Below, in pieces: positions 24,509-32,422 of a DNA stretch of 36,178 nucleotides. The translations under genes were made by a program, and so were the position numbers. Position 1 is the first letter of the stretch. Every line of letters starts with the position of its first letter. The notes under the pieces were generated by a model. That model was not told the DNA's origin. It ran no database searches and saw only the letters and a program-made list of their open reading frames with translations. This DNA is from Alphaproteobacteria bacterium (GTDB taxonomy: Bacteria > Pseudomonadota > Alphaproteobacteria > Micavibrionales > Micavibrionaceae), in NCBI GenBank assembly GCA_016794305.1, contig JAEUKN010000014.1, positions 1 to 36,178 on the forward strand, written 5' to 3'.

Positions 24509-25432
24509 CCAGGTCCAACCCCTCCAAATTCCCCAAATCCGCCAAACCAGCAAGATACCATCACCGCGACCATTATCGCGGGTCCGACCGCCGGCGGTAA
24601 ATCAGCGCGGGCATTGGATGTGGCGCGTGCGCGTAACGGAGTGGTGATCAATGCCGATTCGTTGCAAATTTATCGTGACCTCCCCATTCTCACCGCCCAA
24701 CCGTCCCCCATGCCCGATATCCCCCATCGTCTTTACGGCATTTTGAACCCCAATGACCCTATGGATGCCATGCGCTGGCGGGATTTGGCGATTACGGAGA
24801 TACGGGCGGCGGCGGCGCAAAACCATCACCCGATCATCGTTGGCGGCACGGGGTTTTACCTGAAAACATTGATGGAGGGACTTTCCCCCATTCCCCAGAT
24901 TCCTGAATTTATTCGCCTTATGATCGAAGATTTAAAAGACCGCATGGGCGACGAAGTATTTTATAAATTTGTGATCACCGCGGACCCTACGCTGGAGGGA
25001 CGGATGGACCCGAAAAATTCCAGACGATTGGTGCGGGCCTATGAAGTGATGGCCGCCACCGGACTCTCCATAACCCACTGGCAATCCCTTCCCAAAAGCG
25101 GCCCGCCGCAGGGAATAAGGTTTGAAATCGAACTCATCATGCCTGAGCGTGCAGAGCTTTATCATCGTTGTAACATCAGGTTTGAAGAGATGATCAAACA
25201 GGGCGCAATTGAAGAAGTCGAACAATTTGATACCAAAATCCTTCAGGGCGAAATCGCGGTTGATGCGCCGCTCACCCATGCTTTGGGGTTTCAGCCGTTA
25301 CAATCCCATGTGCGGGGAGAGATGGATTTAGAGACGGCAATCACCCTCGCGCAAAACGAAACCAGACATTATGCCAAACGCCAGGCCACTTGGTTTCGGC
25401 ATCAATTGCCATTGTGTGATCCCCCTGTGTGA
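24500..25432 (+). CDS. miaA: tRNA dimethylallyltransferase
   Basis: MiaA adds a dimethylallyl group to A37 of tRNAs that read UNN codons. The protein of 310 residues has the P-loop IIAGPTAGGKSARALDVA near the N-terminus. It also has the family motifs INADSLQIYRDLPILTA, PHRLYG, IIVGGTGFYLKTL and DPKNSRRLVRAYEV, and the C-terminal ARRQATWFR-type motif (here YAKRQATWFRHQL). The N-terminal 18 residues (Pro/Asn/Ser-rich) are extra. The start at ATG 24500 lies in the third unit of a tandem repeat and no Shine-Dalgarno sequence is present. It follows the protease gene on the same strand. Confidence 0.95.
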   Translation: MSEPGPTPPNSPNPPNQQDTITATIIAGPTAGGKSARALDVARARNGVVINADSLQIYRDLPILTAQPSPMPDIPHRLYGILNPNDPMDAMRWRDLAITEIRAAAAQNHHPIIVGGTGFYLKTLMEGLSPIPQIPEFIRLMIEDLKDRMGDEVFYKFVITADPTLEGRMDPKNSRRLVRAYEVMAATGLSITHWQSLPKSGPPQGIRFEIELIMPERAELYHRCNIRFEEMIKQGAIEEVEQFDTKILQGEIAVDAPLTHALGFQPLQSHVRGEMDLETAITLAQNETRHYAKRQATWFRHQLPLCDPPV

Positions 25433-25470
25433 TCCGCGCGACAACAGCGGAAAAACTATGACATGAAGAG

Positions 25471-25498
25471 TTGATTTATTTGTCAGTTCATCTAAACT
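25471..25498 (+). promoter_or_regulatory. Candidate promoter of the outer-membrane factor gene
   Basis: TTGATT (25471-25476) and TAAACT (25493-25498) with a 16-base spacer, about 28 bases before the ATG. The match is moderate. Confidence 0.35.
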
Positions 25499-25525
25499 CT
25501 GTGCATGTTTTTCAGGAGATCATGT

Positions 25526-26986
25526 ATGAAAAGATTTTTGCAATTGGGATTAATGACATCTTTGTTGGTCTCTTGTTCCTTTATCCCCAAATATCAGCAA
25601 CCCAATGTCGAAGTGCCGGAACGTTGGCGCGGTGAGGTCGCCGAAAGCACAGCCCAGAACCCATCCCAAGCCATTCCTGCGCAATGGTGGACGCTCTACC
25701 AAGATCCCGTGTTGGATAATTTAATGGGGATTGCACAACGGCAAAATCCAGAACTCAGAGCTGGTCTGGAGCGTATTAATCAATCGCGTGCGGCATTGAG
25801 AATTGCGGGGGCGAGCCTGTTGCCATCGGCGGATGCATCCTTGGGGGCGGGCCGCAGCCGCACCAACCCGGAAATTGGCCCGACTGTCACGGAAAATAAT
25901 CTCTCCGCCGGTTTGGCAATTTCCTATGAATTGGATCTTTTTGGGCGTAACCGTGCGCAGGTGGCCTCGGCCCGCGCCAGCCTGAAGAGCCAGAAATATC
26001 AACAAGAGTCACTCAAACTTGTGACTTTGGGGGATGTGGCGTCGGCTTATTTCAACCTCATTGCCGCCCGTGAACGGGTGCGCATTGCCGAAGATAATTT
26101 GAAAAATTCGCGTGATGTGCTTCATATTATTGATGTGCGGGTGCAAACCGGGCTCGATTCCAATTTGGAATTGGCTCAGCAACGTGTGGCGGTGTCCTCT
26201 AGTGAGGCCAATCTGGCCAGCCTCAAACAATTGCAATCAACCTATCAAAATGCGTTGGCGGTGCTGGTTGGTCGTGCGCCACAGGATTTTGACTTTACCC
26301 CTGATCGCACGTTATTTGACGTGCCCGTGCCGCATATTGCGCCTGAACAGCCTGCGGTGTTGTTGGAACGTCGTCCCGATATCCATGTCGCCGAGCAAAA
26401 TCTGATGGTGGCCAACGCCAATATTGGTGCGGCGCGCGCGGCATTCTTTCCCGCCCTGACATTGGGCGGCAATGCCAGTATTGCCGGCACTGCGTTTGGT
26501 GACCCGTCAACCTCAATCTTAAGCTTGGCATCATCGCTCACCGCGCCGATCTTCCAGGGTGGGCGGCTTCAGGGCGGATTGGATCAAGCCAATGCAGCCC
26601 AGCGTGAGTTGATTGAAAATTATCGCGGCACTGTGTTAACGGCATTCCGTGAGGTTGAGGATGCGTTGGCCGCAACCCGCGCCGCGTCGGAACGTGAGGT
26701 AGCGCTGCGCACCGCGCGCGATGAGGCCCGCCGCGCCTATGATATTTCCCGCAAGCGCTATGATGTGGGCACGATTGATTTCCAAACCTTGCTGGATACT
26801 CAGGCCGCCCTGCTCAGCGCAGAAGATCTATATGCGCAGGCGTTGGAGCAAAAACTCTCTTCATCGGTGGATTTAGTCAAAGCTTTGGGCGGAGGTTGGC
26901 AGCCACCGCTGAATTCCAGTGTGTCCATAGATACAGGGAATACGGGGGGTGCTTCCGTAACAAAGCCTGATAAGCGTTTGCAATAG
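25526..26986 (+). CDS. RND efflux outer-membrane lipoprotein (NodT/OprM-type)
   Basis: A 486-residue TolC-like outer-membrane factor. A lipoprotein signal ends at the lipobox LVSC (Cys18), followed by SFIPKYQQPNVEVPERW, the usual start of this family. Two internally homologous halves with long helices and outer-membrane strands are visible (AISYELDLFGRNRAQVASARA in the first half; LTAPIFQGGRLQGGLDQANA and RYDVGTIDFQTLLDTQAALL in the second). It would form the exit duct of a tripartite pump, but no RND pump or membrane-fusion gene is adjacent. The start at 25526 follows AGGAGA; an ATG four bases earlier is out of frame. A short Ser/Gly/Thr-rich tail ends the protein. Confidence 0.93.
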   Translation: MKRFLQLGLMTSLLVSCSFIPKYQQPNVEVPERWRGEVAESTAQNPSQAIPAQWWTLYQDPVLDNLMGIAQRQNPELRAGLERINQSRAALRIAGASLLPSADASLGAGRSRTNPEIGPTVTENNLSAGLAISYELDLFGRNRAQVASARASLKSQKYQQESLKLVTLGDVASAYFNLIAARERVRIAEDNLKNSRDVLHIIDVRVQTGLDSNLELAQQRVAVSSSEANLASLKQLQSTYQNALAVLVGRAPQDFDFTPDRTLFDVPVPHIAPEQPAVLLERRPDIHVAEQNLMVANANIGAARAAFFPALTLGGNASIAGTAFGDPSTSILSLASSLTAPIFQGGRLQGGLDQANAAQRELIENYRGTVLTAFREVEDALAATRAASEREVALRTARDEARRAYDISRKRYDVGTIDFQTLLDTQAALLSAEDLYAQALEQKLSSSVDLVKALGGGWQPPLNSSVSIDTGNTGGASVTKPDKRLQ

Positions 26987-27007
26987 GAATTGAGCAGAAA
27001 TATCTGC

Positions 27008-27037
27008 TTGCAATGTGCATAATTTATAGTGTATAAG
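27008..27037 (+). promoter_or_regulatory. Candidate promoter of rpmI-rplT
   Basis: TTGCAA (27008-27013) and TATAAG (27032-27037) with an 18-base spacer. It would give a leader of about 130 bases before rpmI. Confidence 0.45.
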
Positions 27038-27138
27038 CCTTAAGCTTCCGGCAATATAGGTGATCTGGCTGAATATCGGCTGCCTCGATGACCGCTTGGA
27101 ATTGGCTGTTGGGCTTGACCTATCGGCTGATTTTAAGG
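27038..27138 (+). promoter_or_regulatory. Structured leader region of rpmI-rplT
   Basis: Two long-range complementary pairs close the region: CCTTAA (27038-27043) with TTAAGG (27133-27138), and ATAGGT (27056-27061) with ACCTAT (27118-27123). The enclosed part contains several copies of GGCTG. It may be an autoregulatory site for L20, which controls its own operon in other bacteria; no known leader motif is recognised. The outermost arm would be lost if transcription starts as predicted from 27032-27037. Confidence 0.35.
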
Positions 27139-27176
27139 TTTGCAGGAATTTGGTAATGATTAAATAGGAGAAGAAA

Positions 27177-27425
27177 ATGCCGAAAATGAAAACTAAAAGT
27201 GCTGCTAAAAAGCGCTTTAAAGTGACCGGTTCGGGCCAGGTTAAGTTTAAACAGGCCAAAATGCGTCACATGCAAATGAATAAGCCAAAATCCATGAAAC
27301 GTAAGGCTCGCGGGACTTCGATCCTGGCGCAGATGGACGGACGCATTATTTTGGAAAATTTCCTGCCCTATGAGCGTGGAAAAAATAAAACCAATCATAA
27401 TCCCGCTCCCGTTGAAGTTGCATAG
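27177..27425 (+). CDS. rpmI: 50S ribosomal protein L35
   Basis: An 82-residue basic protein beginning [21 protein letters not shown], the L35 signature. The family is usually about 65 residues. The extra length is a C-terminal tail after [10 protein letters not shown] ([14 protein letters not shown]). The ribosome site TAGGAGAAG precedes the ATG. It is followed by rplT after 14 bases. infC, which often precedes this pair, is not here, and pheST does not follow. Confidence 0.96.
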   Translation: MPKMKTKSAAKKRFKVTGSGQVKFKQAKMRHMQMNKPKSMKRKARGTSILAQMDGRIILENFLPYERGKNKTNHNPAPVEVA

Positions 27426-27439
27426 GAAGGAGAGATAGA

Positions 27440-27811
27440 ATGTCCCGTGTAAAAAAAGGTTCCCCGCGCGCACATGCCCGCCACGTCAAAATTTTGAAAT
27501 TGGCCAAGGGTTATCGCGGTCGCTCGCATAATTGTTATCGTATTGCGTTGGAACGTGTGGAAAAAGCCCTGCGCTATGCCTACCGTGACCGCCGCAATAA
27601 AAAACGCGATTTTCGCGCTTTGTGGATTCAACGGATTAATGCCGCCGCGCGTGAGCATGGCTTGACCTATTCGCGCTTTATGAATGGTGTCAATCTGGCT
27701 GGCATTATGCTGGACCGTAAGGTTCTGGCTGAACTTGCCGTCAATGATGCAATTGCGTTTAAGGCGATTGTCGCTAAGGCCCAAGCCGCAATTAACGCCA
27801 AAGCTGCTTGA
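27440..27811 (+). CDS. rplT: 50S ribosomal protein L20
   Basis: A 123-residue basic protein, a primary binder of 23S rRNA needed early in 50S assembly and an autoregulator of its operon in several bacteria. The family sequence is clear ([20 protein letters not shown], then [21 protein letters not shown], then [20 protein letters not shown]). The ribosome site AGGAAGGAG is strong. The operon ends at the terminator at 27841-27876. Confidence 0.97.
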   Translation: MSRVKKGSPRAHARHVKILKLAKGYRGRSHNCYRIALERVEKALRYAYRDRRNKKRDFRALWIQRINAAAREHGLTYSRFMNGVNLAGIMLDRKVLAELAVNDAIAFKAIVAKAQAAINAKAA

Positions 27812-27840
27812 TTGCCGCTTTTTTATATGTCATACATAAG

Positions 27841-27876
27841 CGGCCCATTATTTGGGCCGTTTAGCTTTTTTGGGGT
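27841..27876 (+). terminator. Intrinsic terminator of rpmI-rplT
   Basis: CGGCCCA / TGGGCCG (27841-27847 and 27853-27859) form a 7-bp GC-rich stem with loop TTATT, followed by TTTAGCTTTTTT. Confidence 0.85.
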
Positions 27877-27881
27877 TGTCC

Positions 27882-28169
27882 ATGTATATCGTTATTTTGA
27901 AATATCTGAAACCGATTGAGGATGTTGAGCGGCTGACTGTCCCGCATCGTGCCTATTTGGATGAATTATATGCCAAAAATGTATTGTTGATCTCCGGCCC
28001 GCAAGTTCCGCGCACCGGCGGCATTTTGGTGGCGCGGTCGATGGATGTTGAGGAATTATGGGCACACCTCAAACTTGACCCATTCTATACTGAGGGCATC
28101 GCGGATTATCAGGTGATTGAATTTAAGGCGGTCAAATCCCATGAAGTATTAAAAGATTTGGTAGGATGA
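27882..28169 (+). CDS. YciI-like protein
   Basis: A 95-residue single-domain protein of the YciI family (MYIVILKYLKPIEDVERL, then VPHRAYLDELYAKNVLLISG). The conserved histidine (PHRAYL) and the LDPFYTEGIADYQVIEF segment that lines the putative active site are present. The family is a dimeric alpha-beta barrel, and an enzyme role is known for only a few members. The start is the ATG at 27882; the upstream in-frame codons belong to the terminator. It is followed eight bases later by the HAD gene, so the two may be co-transcribed. Confidence 0.85.
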   Translation: MYIVILKYLKPIEDVERLTVPHRAYLDELYAKNVLLISGPQVPRTGGILVARSMDVEELWAHLKLDPFYTEGIADYQVIEFKAVKSHEVLKDLVG

Positions 28170-28176
28170 AGGCACT

Positions 28177-28848
28177 ATGACTGCGCGCAAACTCATTGTG
28201 TTCGATTGGAACGGGACGCTGCTCGATGATGCATCGTCCAATCTGGCGGGGTTTAATGCAGTGATTGCGCATTTCGGCTTGCCGCCGACCACGCTTGAAA
28301 CCTATCGTGCCGTGATGGGGTTTCCGGTCATTCATGCCTATGTTCAAATGGGCATTACCACGGATGATTATCTGAAACACATTGATGAAGTCGGGCAGAT
28401 TTTCTTGGATCATTATATCCCCCACGCCGTACAAGCCCCGTTGCGGGAGGGAAGTGTGGGAATTCTGGATTGGCTGATTGATCACCATTATGATTTGGCG
28501 ATTTTGAGCAATTTTATTCAGGAACATCTGGAGGATCAACTCTCCCAGCGTCATATCCTGCATAAATTCAAGCACATATCAGGGAATCGAGTGTTTGATC
28601 GGCATGAGCATACCAACACCACCAAACTTGGCCGGTTACAAAAAATTCTGGATGGGCAGAATTACGACATCAGCAGTTCGTTTATAGTGGGTGATTCGCT
28701 TGAGGAGCCGGATCTGGCGCGTGAAACCGGACTTAAATGCATCTCCGTCACCTGGGGCTGTGTCGCGCAAACTCGGCTTGAAAATGTTGAACCGGATTTT
28801 ATCATCCATTCAATGGATGAAATGCGGGACATTCTGCTGCGGGCGTAG
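28177..28848 (+). CDS. HAD-superfamily hydrolase, phosphoglycolate-phosphatase-like
   Basis: A 223-residue HAD phosphatase-type protein. Motif I is VFDWNGTLLDD, so the nucleophile is D10 but the usual second aspartate (DxD) is N12. Motif II is LAILSNF, the motif III lysine is probably in NTTKLGRLQKIL, and motif IV is FIVGDSLEEPDLARE. The cap between motifs I and II is helical, as in phosphoglycolate phosphatases and beta-phosphoglucomutases. DxNGT variants occur in the superfamily, so activity may differ from a simple phosphatase. The gene converges on ntrY with a 45-base gap. Confidence 0.88.
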   Translation: MTARKLIVFDWNGTLLDDASSNLAGFNAVIAHFGLPPTTLETYRAVMGFPVIHAYVQMGITTDDYLKHIDEVGQIFLDHYIPHAVQAPLREGSVGILDWLIDHHYDLAILSNFIQEHLEDQLSQRHILHKFKHISGNRVFDRHEHTNTTKLGRLQKILDGQNYDISSSFIVGDSLEEPDLARETGLKCISVTWGCVAQTRLENVEPDFIIHSMDEMRDILLRA

Positions 28849-28893
28849 TTTCGATTCTGCATAACATAAGAACGGTCTAGGGATGAGAGCTCT

Positions 28894-31293
28894 TTACGCC
28901 ATCGGAAAAACCAGGGTAATCGTCGCGCCGTGGGGGGTGGGTGTTGAAGGCTTGGGGGCGGATTCTTTGGATTGCGGGGGAAGCAGCAACGGGCCAAAGC
29001 ACAATTCACCGCCGTGATCCTCCATAATTTTTTTGACAATTGCAAGCCCCAGACCCGTTCCCTTTTTCTTAAAAGTCACATAGGGTTCGCTTAAACTTTC
29101 CGGGGATTGCCCCTTAGGGAAGCCGGGGCCGTTATCGCGGATTTCAATAAGGAGTTTGAGGGGAGAGTGCGCCGTGTTTGTCGTGTCTTGCGCCCCATCA
29201 TTCTGATCTCCCTTATCCCGTTCATCAATGGCAGCAGAGGAGTCAATGGTTACATAGGAGTCATTGGTGATGGCCAGTGTCACCTGAATTTCAGGGTGGT
29301 AGTCCATGGGGGCGGGGAGATCGGTTTGAAGATCCGTCCCGTCGCGCCACTCCATCATGGAATCCAGCGCATTTTGCAAGAGATTGGTGAGAGCCTGGCG
29401 CACCTGTTGTTCATCGCATGTGAGTGTAGGGTTTGAGTGTGGGGAAGGGAGAAGTTCCAGGCAATTGATGATCACATCACTATGCGCGCCCGCAAAAAAT
29501 GCGCAGGTTTCGCGCAGCAACGGGGCAATCAATGTGGGTTTGAGTGTGGGTTCAGGCATACGGGCAAAGTCGGAAAATTCCTTCACCATATGGCCGATAT
29601 CCCCCACATGGCGGATAATGGTGTCAATACATTGCGAGAAAATATCCTGATCATGGGGCGGGAGTTGAGCCAAATATTTGCGTTTCAAACGCTCTGCCGA
29701 GAGTTGAATAGGGGTCAACGGATTTTTAATTTCATGCGCAATGCGCCGCGCCACATCGCCCCACGCGACCTTGCGTTGCGCCGATTGCACATCGGTAATA
29801 TCGTCAAATGTGATGACCGCGCCCAAATCGCGTTCACCCAATAATTCAATGCCGATGCGGACCAATAAAATCCGCCGCCCTTTTTCGAGGGTTTGAAACT
29901 CAATTTCCTTTTGATGCACACGTTGGGGCCGGGCATAGGCCGCCGTGATGAGCGGATCACACCCCGGGATAAGCGATTCAATCGCCATTCCCAAAATCTG
30001 ATCGTGTTTTTTGTGCAGAATATGCGCCGCCGATTGATTGGCCATGCTCACATGTCCCATGCGGTCCAAACTCAAAACCCCCGATGTCACCGCAGCCAAA
30101 ATTGTTTCCGTGAATTGCCTTCGTTCATCCATGCGGCGATTGGCGGTGATCAGTTCCGCCCGTTGGTCGGATATTTGTTGCGTCATGCGGTTAAAGGCAT
30201 GGGCGAGGCGATCAAATTCTTCGAATCCGCTTTTTTCCACCACGCGCGCGCTCAGGTCGCCCATCCGCACCCGTTCAGCGGCACCAATTAATTCCACAAT
30301 CGGCATTGCCAATCGCCGGGCAAAGGCCAGAGCAAAAAATATCGCGGAAAACAGCAACACCATCGCCACAACAATATAAATCATGGTCACGATACGCTGG
30401 AGCCCCAGATATCGGTTCGACATTTCATCGTATTTTTTAACCGCCGCCCGCGTGGTTTCAAGATGTTTGAGCACATTGCTTTCAACCGACCGCCCCACGA
30501 ATAAAAACCCGTCCGTGAGATTGCCAAGCCGCACCAATGCCTGAACCCGGTCATCTTCGGGGGCCGTGAGCAAAACCACATCGCCGTCATCGGCGTTTTC
30601 CAACAGGTATTGCGGGATCTCATCTTGTTTGAAATCCGCTGTGTCACCTGCCTGGGCAATGATGCGGTGATCGCGCGTGAACACCACCACTTCGGAAAGC
30701 CCGCGCAACAAAGATTGCGTTTGCACAAAACGCGCAAAACCCGCAGGATTGCTATAGATCAAATCGGCTTCGTGGTTTAAATCATTGGCCATTGCCAAAA
30801 TATCGGCGCGAATGACCTGATGATGTTCCCGCAGGTAAGATTCGGCGACTTCTTGAGATTCATTCACCGCGGTTTTCACGCGGTCGCTAAACCATGTTTG
30901 GATGCCATAGTGAAAAAAGAAAAGCGAAAACACGGTCATGATCACGGCCGGAGCCATCGCCAATAGCCCGAAAATATAAACAAGCCGCACATGAAGTCGC
31001 GCGCCGGGAATCCCAAGGCGCCAGATTTTAAACAACCCCACCACGCGCCGCCCGATAATCGCGCCAATCACGCATAAAATGATCAGATCCAGAGTCAAAA
31101 GCCAAATCACCGCATCGGGATTATCGCCAAAGGGCGGAGCGGAGCGGAGTGCGGCATAGGTCGCCCCCCCCGCCAAAAGTGCCAAAGCCACAAATAAAAT
31201 CGCCAGTTTTCCATCCCACAACGCCCACGCACCCGGCGGGCCTCCGCCATGTGGGTGCACTCTCTCATCAGATTGAACGGGGCTTGTATGCAC
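28894..31293 (-). CDS. ntrY: NtrY-type membrane sensor histidine kinase
   Basis: A 799-residue sensor kinase linked to nitrogen and redox control in alphaproteobacteria. N-terminal TM segments lie at about 28-48, 61-83 and 102-128. An extracytoplasmic sensor region (about 130-298), TM4 (about 300-325), HAMP (about 326-378), PAS (about 390-500), HisKA with H520 (VARRIAHEIKNPLTPIQLSAERL, the NtrY/NtrB-type H-box) and HATPase (GTGLGLAIVKKIMEDHGG) follow. The start is GTG at 31293 behind GAGGA; an ATG four bases upstream is out of frame. The partner regulator ntrX, usually directly downstream, is absent: a HAD gene converges instead. A Ser/Asp-rich insert interrupts the ATPase domain near residues 685-725. 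Confidence 0.92.
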   Translation of the reverse strand: MHTSPVQSDERVHPHGGGPPGAWALWDGKLAILFVALALLAGGATYAALRSAPPFGDNPDAVIWLLTLDLIILCVIGAIIGRRVVGLFKIWRLGIPGARLHVRLVYIFGLLAMAPAVIMTVFSLFFFHYGIQTWFSDRVKTAVNESQEVAESYLREHHQVIRADILAMANDLNHEADLIYSNPAGFARFVQTQSLLRGLSEVVVFTRDHRIIAQAGDTADFKQDEIPQYLLENADDGDVVLLTAPEDDRVQALVRLGNLTDGFLFVGRSVESNVLKHLETTRAAVKKYDEMSNRYLGLQRIVTMIYIVVAMVLLFSAIFFALAFARRLAMPIVELIGAAERVRMGDLSARVVEKSGFEEFDRLAHAFNRMTQQISDQRAELITANRRMDERRQFTETILAAVTSGVLSLDRMGHVSMANQSAAHILHKKHDQILGMAIESLIPGCDPLITAAYARPQRVHQKEIEFQTLEKGRRILLVRIGIELLGERDLGAVITFDDITDVQSAQRKVAWGDVARRIAHEIKNPLTPIQLSAERLKRKYLAQLPPHDQDIFSQCIDTIIRHVGDIGHMVKEFSDFARMPEPTLKPTLIAPLLRETCAFFAGAHSDVIINCLELLPSPHSNPTLTCDEQQVRQALTNLLQNALDSMMEWRDGTDLQTDLPAPMDYHPEIQVTLAITNDSYVTIDSSAAIDERDKGDQNDGAQDTTNTAHSPLKLLIEIRDNGPGFPKGQSPESLSEPYVTFKKKGTGLGLAIVKKIMEDHGGELCFGPLLLPPQSKESAPKPSTPTPHGATITLVFPMA

Positions 31294-31366
31294 ATGATCC
31301 TCGCATGTTCCGCGCCGGGGCGGTACAATTTGAAACAGAAAGAATGTTCGATTTTTATTTCAGGCT

Positions 31367-31395
31367 ACTATAATTTATTCACCCGGGTGAGGCAA
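31367..31395 (-). promoter_or_regulatory. Candidate ntrY promoter with an operator-like palindrome
   Basis: On the minus strand TTGCCT (31395-31390) and TATAGT (31372-31367) are 17 bases apart. The perfect 12-base palindrome TCACCCGGGTGA (31379-31390) fills the spacer and touches the -35 box, a classic place for a repressor. Transcription would start near 31360, giving a leader of about 66 bases. Confidence 0.6.
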
Positions 31396-31453
31396 CTTGC
31401 TTTTGCAGGCAGGGTAGAATCATAAATTGCTGGTCTGGTATAGCGCGGTTCAA

Positions 31454-31479
31454 AAAATGATTATTTTATTCCGTCTTGG
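31454..31479. repeat. 26-base direct repeat, copy 1 (3' end of the secreted protein gene)
   Basis: The sequence encoding the last residues DGIK and the stop of the secreted cysteine-rich protein recurs at 32423-32448 in the same orientation with two differences. Each copy is also a near-palindrome, AAAATGATyATTTTAT, that could act as a hairpin. Confidence 0.65.
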
Positions 31480-32135
31480 CCGTATAATGTCTCATCCTGC
31501 TTTTCGGCCCCGGGAAAAAGTTTATAATAATCCCCATGTTCTTGGGCTTCCTTGATTTTCTGTTCTTGCTGCAAACGCTCTTGCAACATTTTGCCCTGAT
31601 CACATTCCACATAGGCTTTGGTTAATTGTCCTTCGCGCACCCATGGGTGGTCAGAGGTATGAAACTCATAAAGCTTGGCATAATGATTGGCGACACAGGC
31701 GCAAAAATCCTTGTAATCATAGGGGCGCGAAGTCTGCGCCCATCCCTGGCATTGGCCATAGACAACCCCGGCCACGCCGGCGGTATTGGGGCATTTTTGC
31801 TGGGCTCTAGACAATAAAATCGTGCGATAAGTTTGCGCTTCCTCTTGCCGATACTCTAAAAACTTCATGCCCAAACAATCGCATTCATAATGATTATTCA
31901 TGTAATCAGATGCATAACATTGCTTGGTGACATCCAATGCTTCGTCAATCTGCTCTAAATTAAGTTTTGGTTTTTTGGCTTGCGGGAGCACTCCCTTGGG
32001 AAGCATAGAATTCTCGGTCATATGCGGTCCTGCGCGGCTCTCTTTTTCCTGCGCGGCATAGGCCATATGCGGCGGACCGCATAAAAGCAAACCCGCCAAC
32101 ATCCAAATTAAAATCGTCAAAATTTTACGAACCAT
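31461..32135 (-). CDS. Secreted cysteine-rich protein with a duplicated four-cysteine module, unrecognised
   Basis: A 224-residue protein with a clear signal peptide (MVRKILTILIWMLAGLLLC, cleavage near AYA-AQ). The mature part holds two similar modules. One is C-x11-C-x-C-x27-C (from KQCYASDY, ECDCLGMKFLEY, QQKCPN). The other is C-x15-C-x-C-x30-C (from GQCQGWAQ, FCACVANHYAKLYE, VECDQGK). The C-x-C followed by an aromatic helix (LGMKFLEY / VANHYAKLYE) is the repeated core. A charged helical tail follows (MLQERLQQEQKIKEAQEHG). Eight paired cysteines suggest disulphides or metal binding in the periplasm. I do not recognise a family. It lies between pdhB and ntrY on the same strand but is not obviously tied to either. 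Confidence 0.75.
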   Translation of the reverse strand: MVRKILTILIWMLAGLLLCGPPHMAYAAQEKESRAGPHMTENSMLPKGVLPQAKKPKLNLEQIDEALDVTKQCYASDYMNNHYECDCLGMKFLEYRQEEAQTYRTILLSRAQQKCPNTAGVAGVVYGQCQGWAQTSRPYDYKDFCACVANHYAKLYEFHTSDHPWVREGQLTKAYVECDQGKMLQERLQQEQKIKEAQEHGDYYKLFPGAEKQDETLYGQDGIK

Positions 32136-32205
32136 AACCCATTATGCCGCGACTTGGTTAAAAATCCAACTCCTGAGTTCCAGCCAGCTTTCAAAAATTT
32201 CTGAG

Positions 32206-32346
32206 AACCTGTTCATGATCTCGCTATGGCACAGGATTTTTGCGGTTGCTCAAAAACCGCATCGGATCGTACATAGATGTACGTGGACAAGGAAGCGCAG
32301 AAATACCGTGAAAAGCCAACGCCAGAGTAGAGATCATGAACAGGTT
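32206..32346. mobile_element. MITE-like element, 141 bases, with terminal inverted repeats and a target duplication
   Basis: The ends are perfect 17-base inverted repeats, AACCTGTTCATGATCTC (32206-32222) and GAGATCATGAACAGGTT (32330-32346). The direct repeat CTGAG flanks both sides (32201-32205, 32347-32351). The inside has two small hairpins, TGCGGTT/AACCGCA and CGTACA/TGTACG, and no coding frame. The CTNAG-type flank suggests mobilisation by an IS5-like transposase, which is inference. The region 32136-32471 contains no gene. Confidence 0.75.
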
Positions 32347-32422
32347 CTGAGCAGGGGCTGTGACCCACCGAGTGTAGCGAATCGCTGTTGCGAAGCCCCG
32401 CGCGACGCTTCAACACAGGAAT

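Noticed and set aside
30038..30379. Plus-strand frame of 113 codons within ntrY
   Set aside because: It is antisense to the HAMP/TM region of ntrY and has no independent support.
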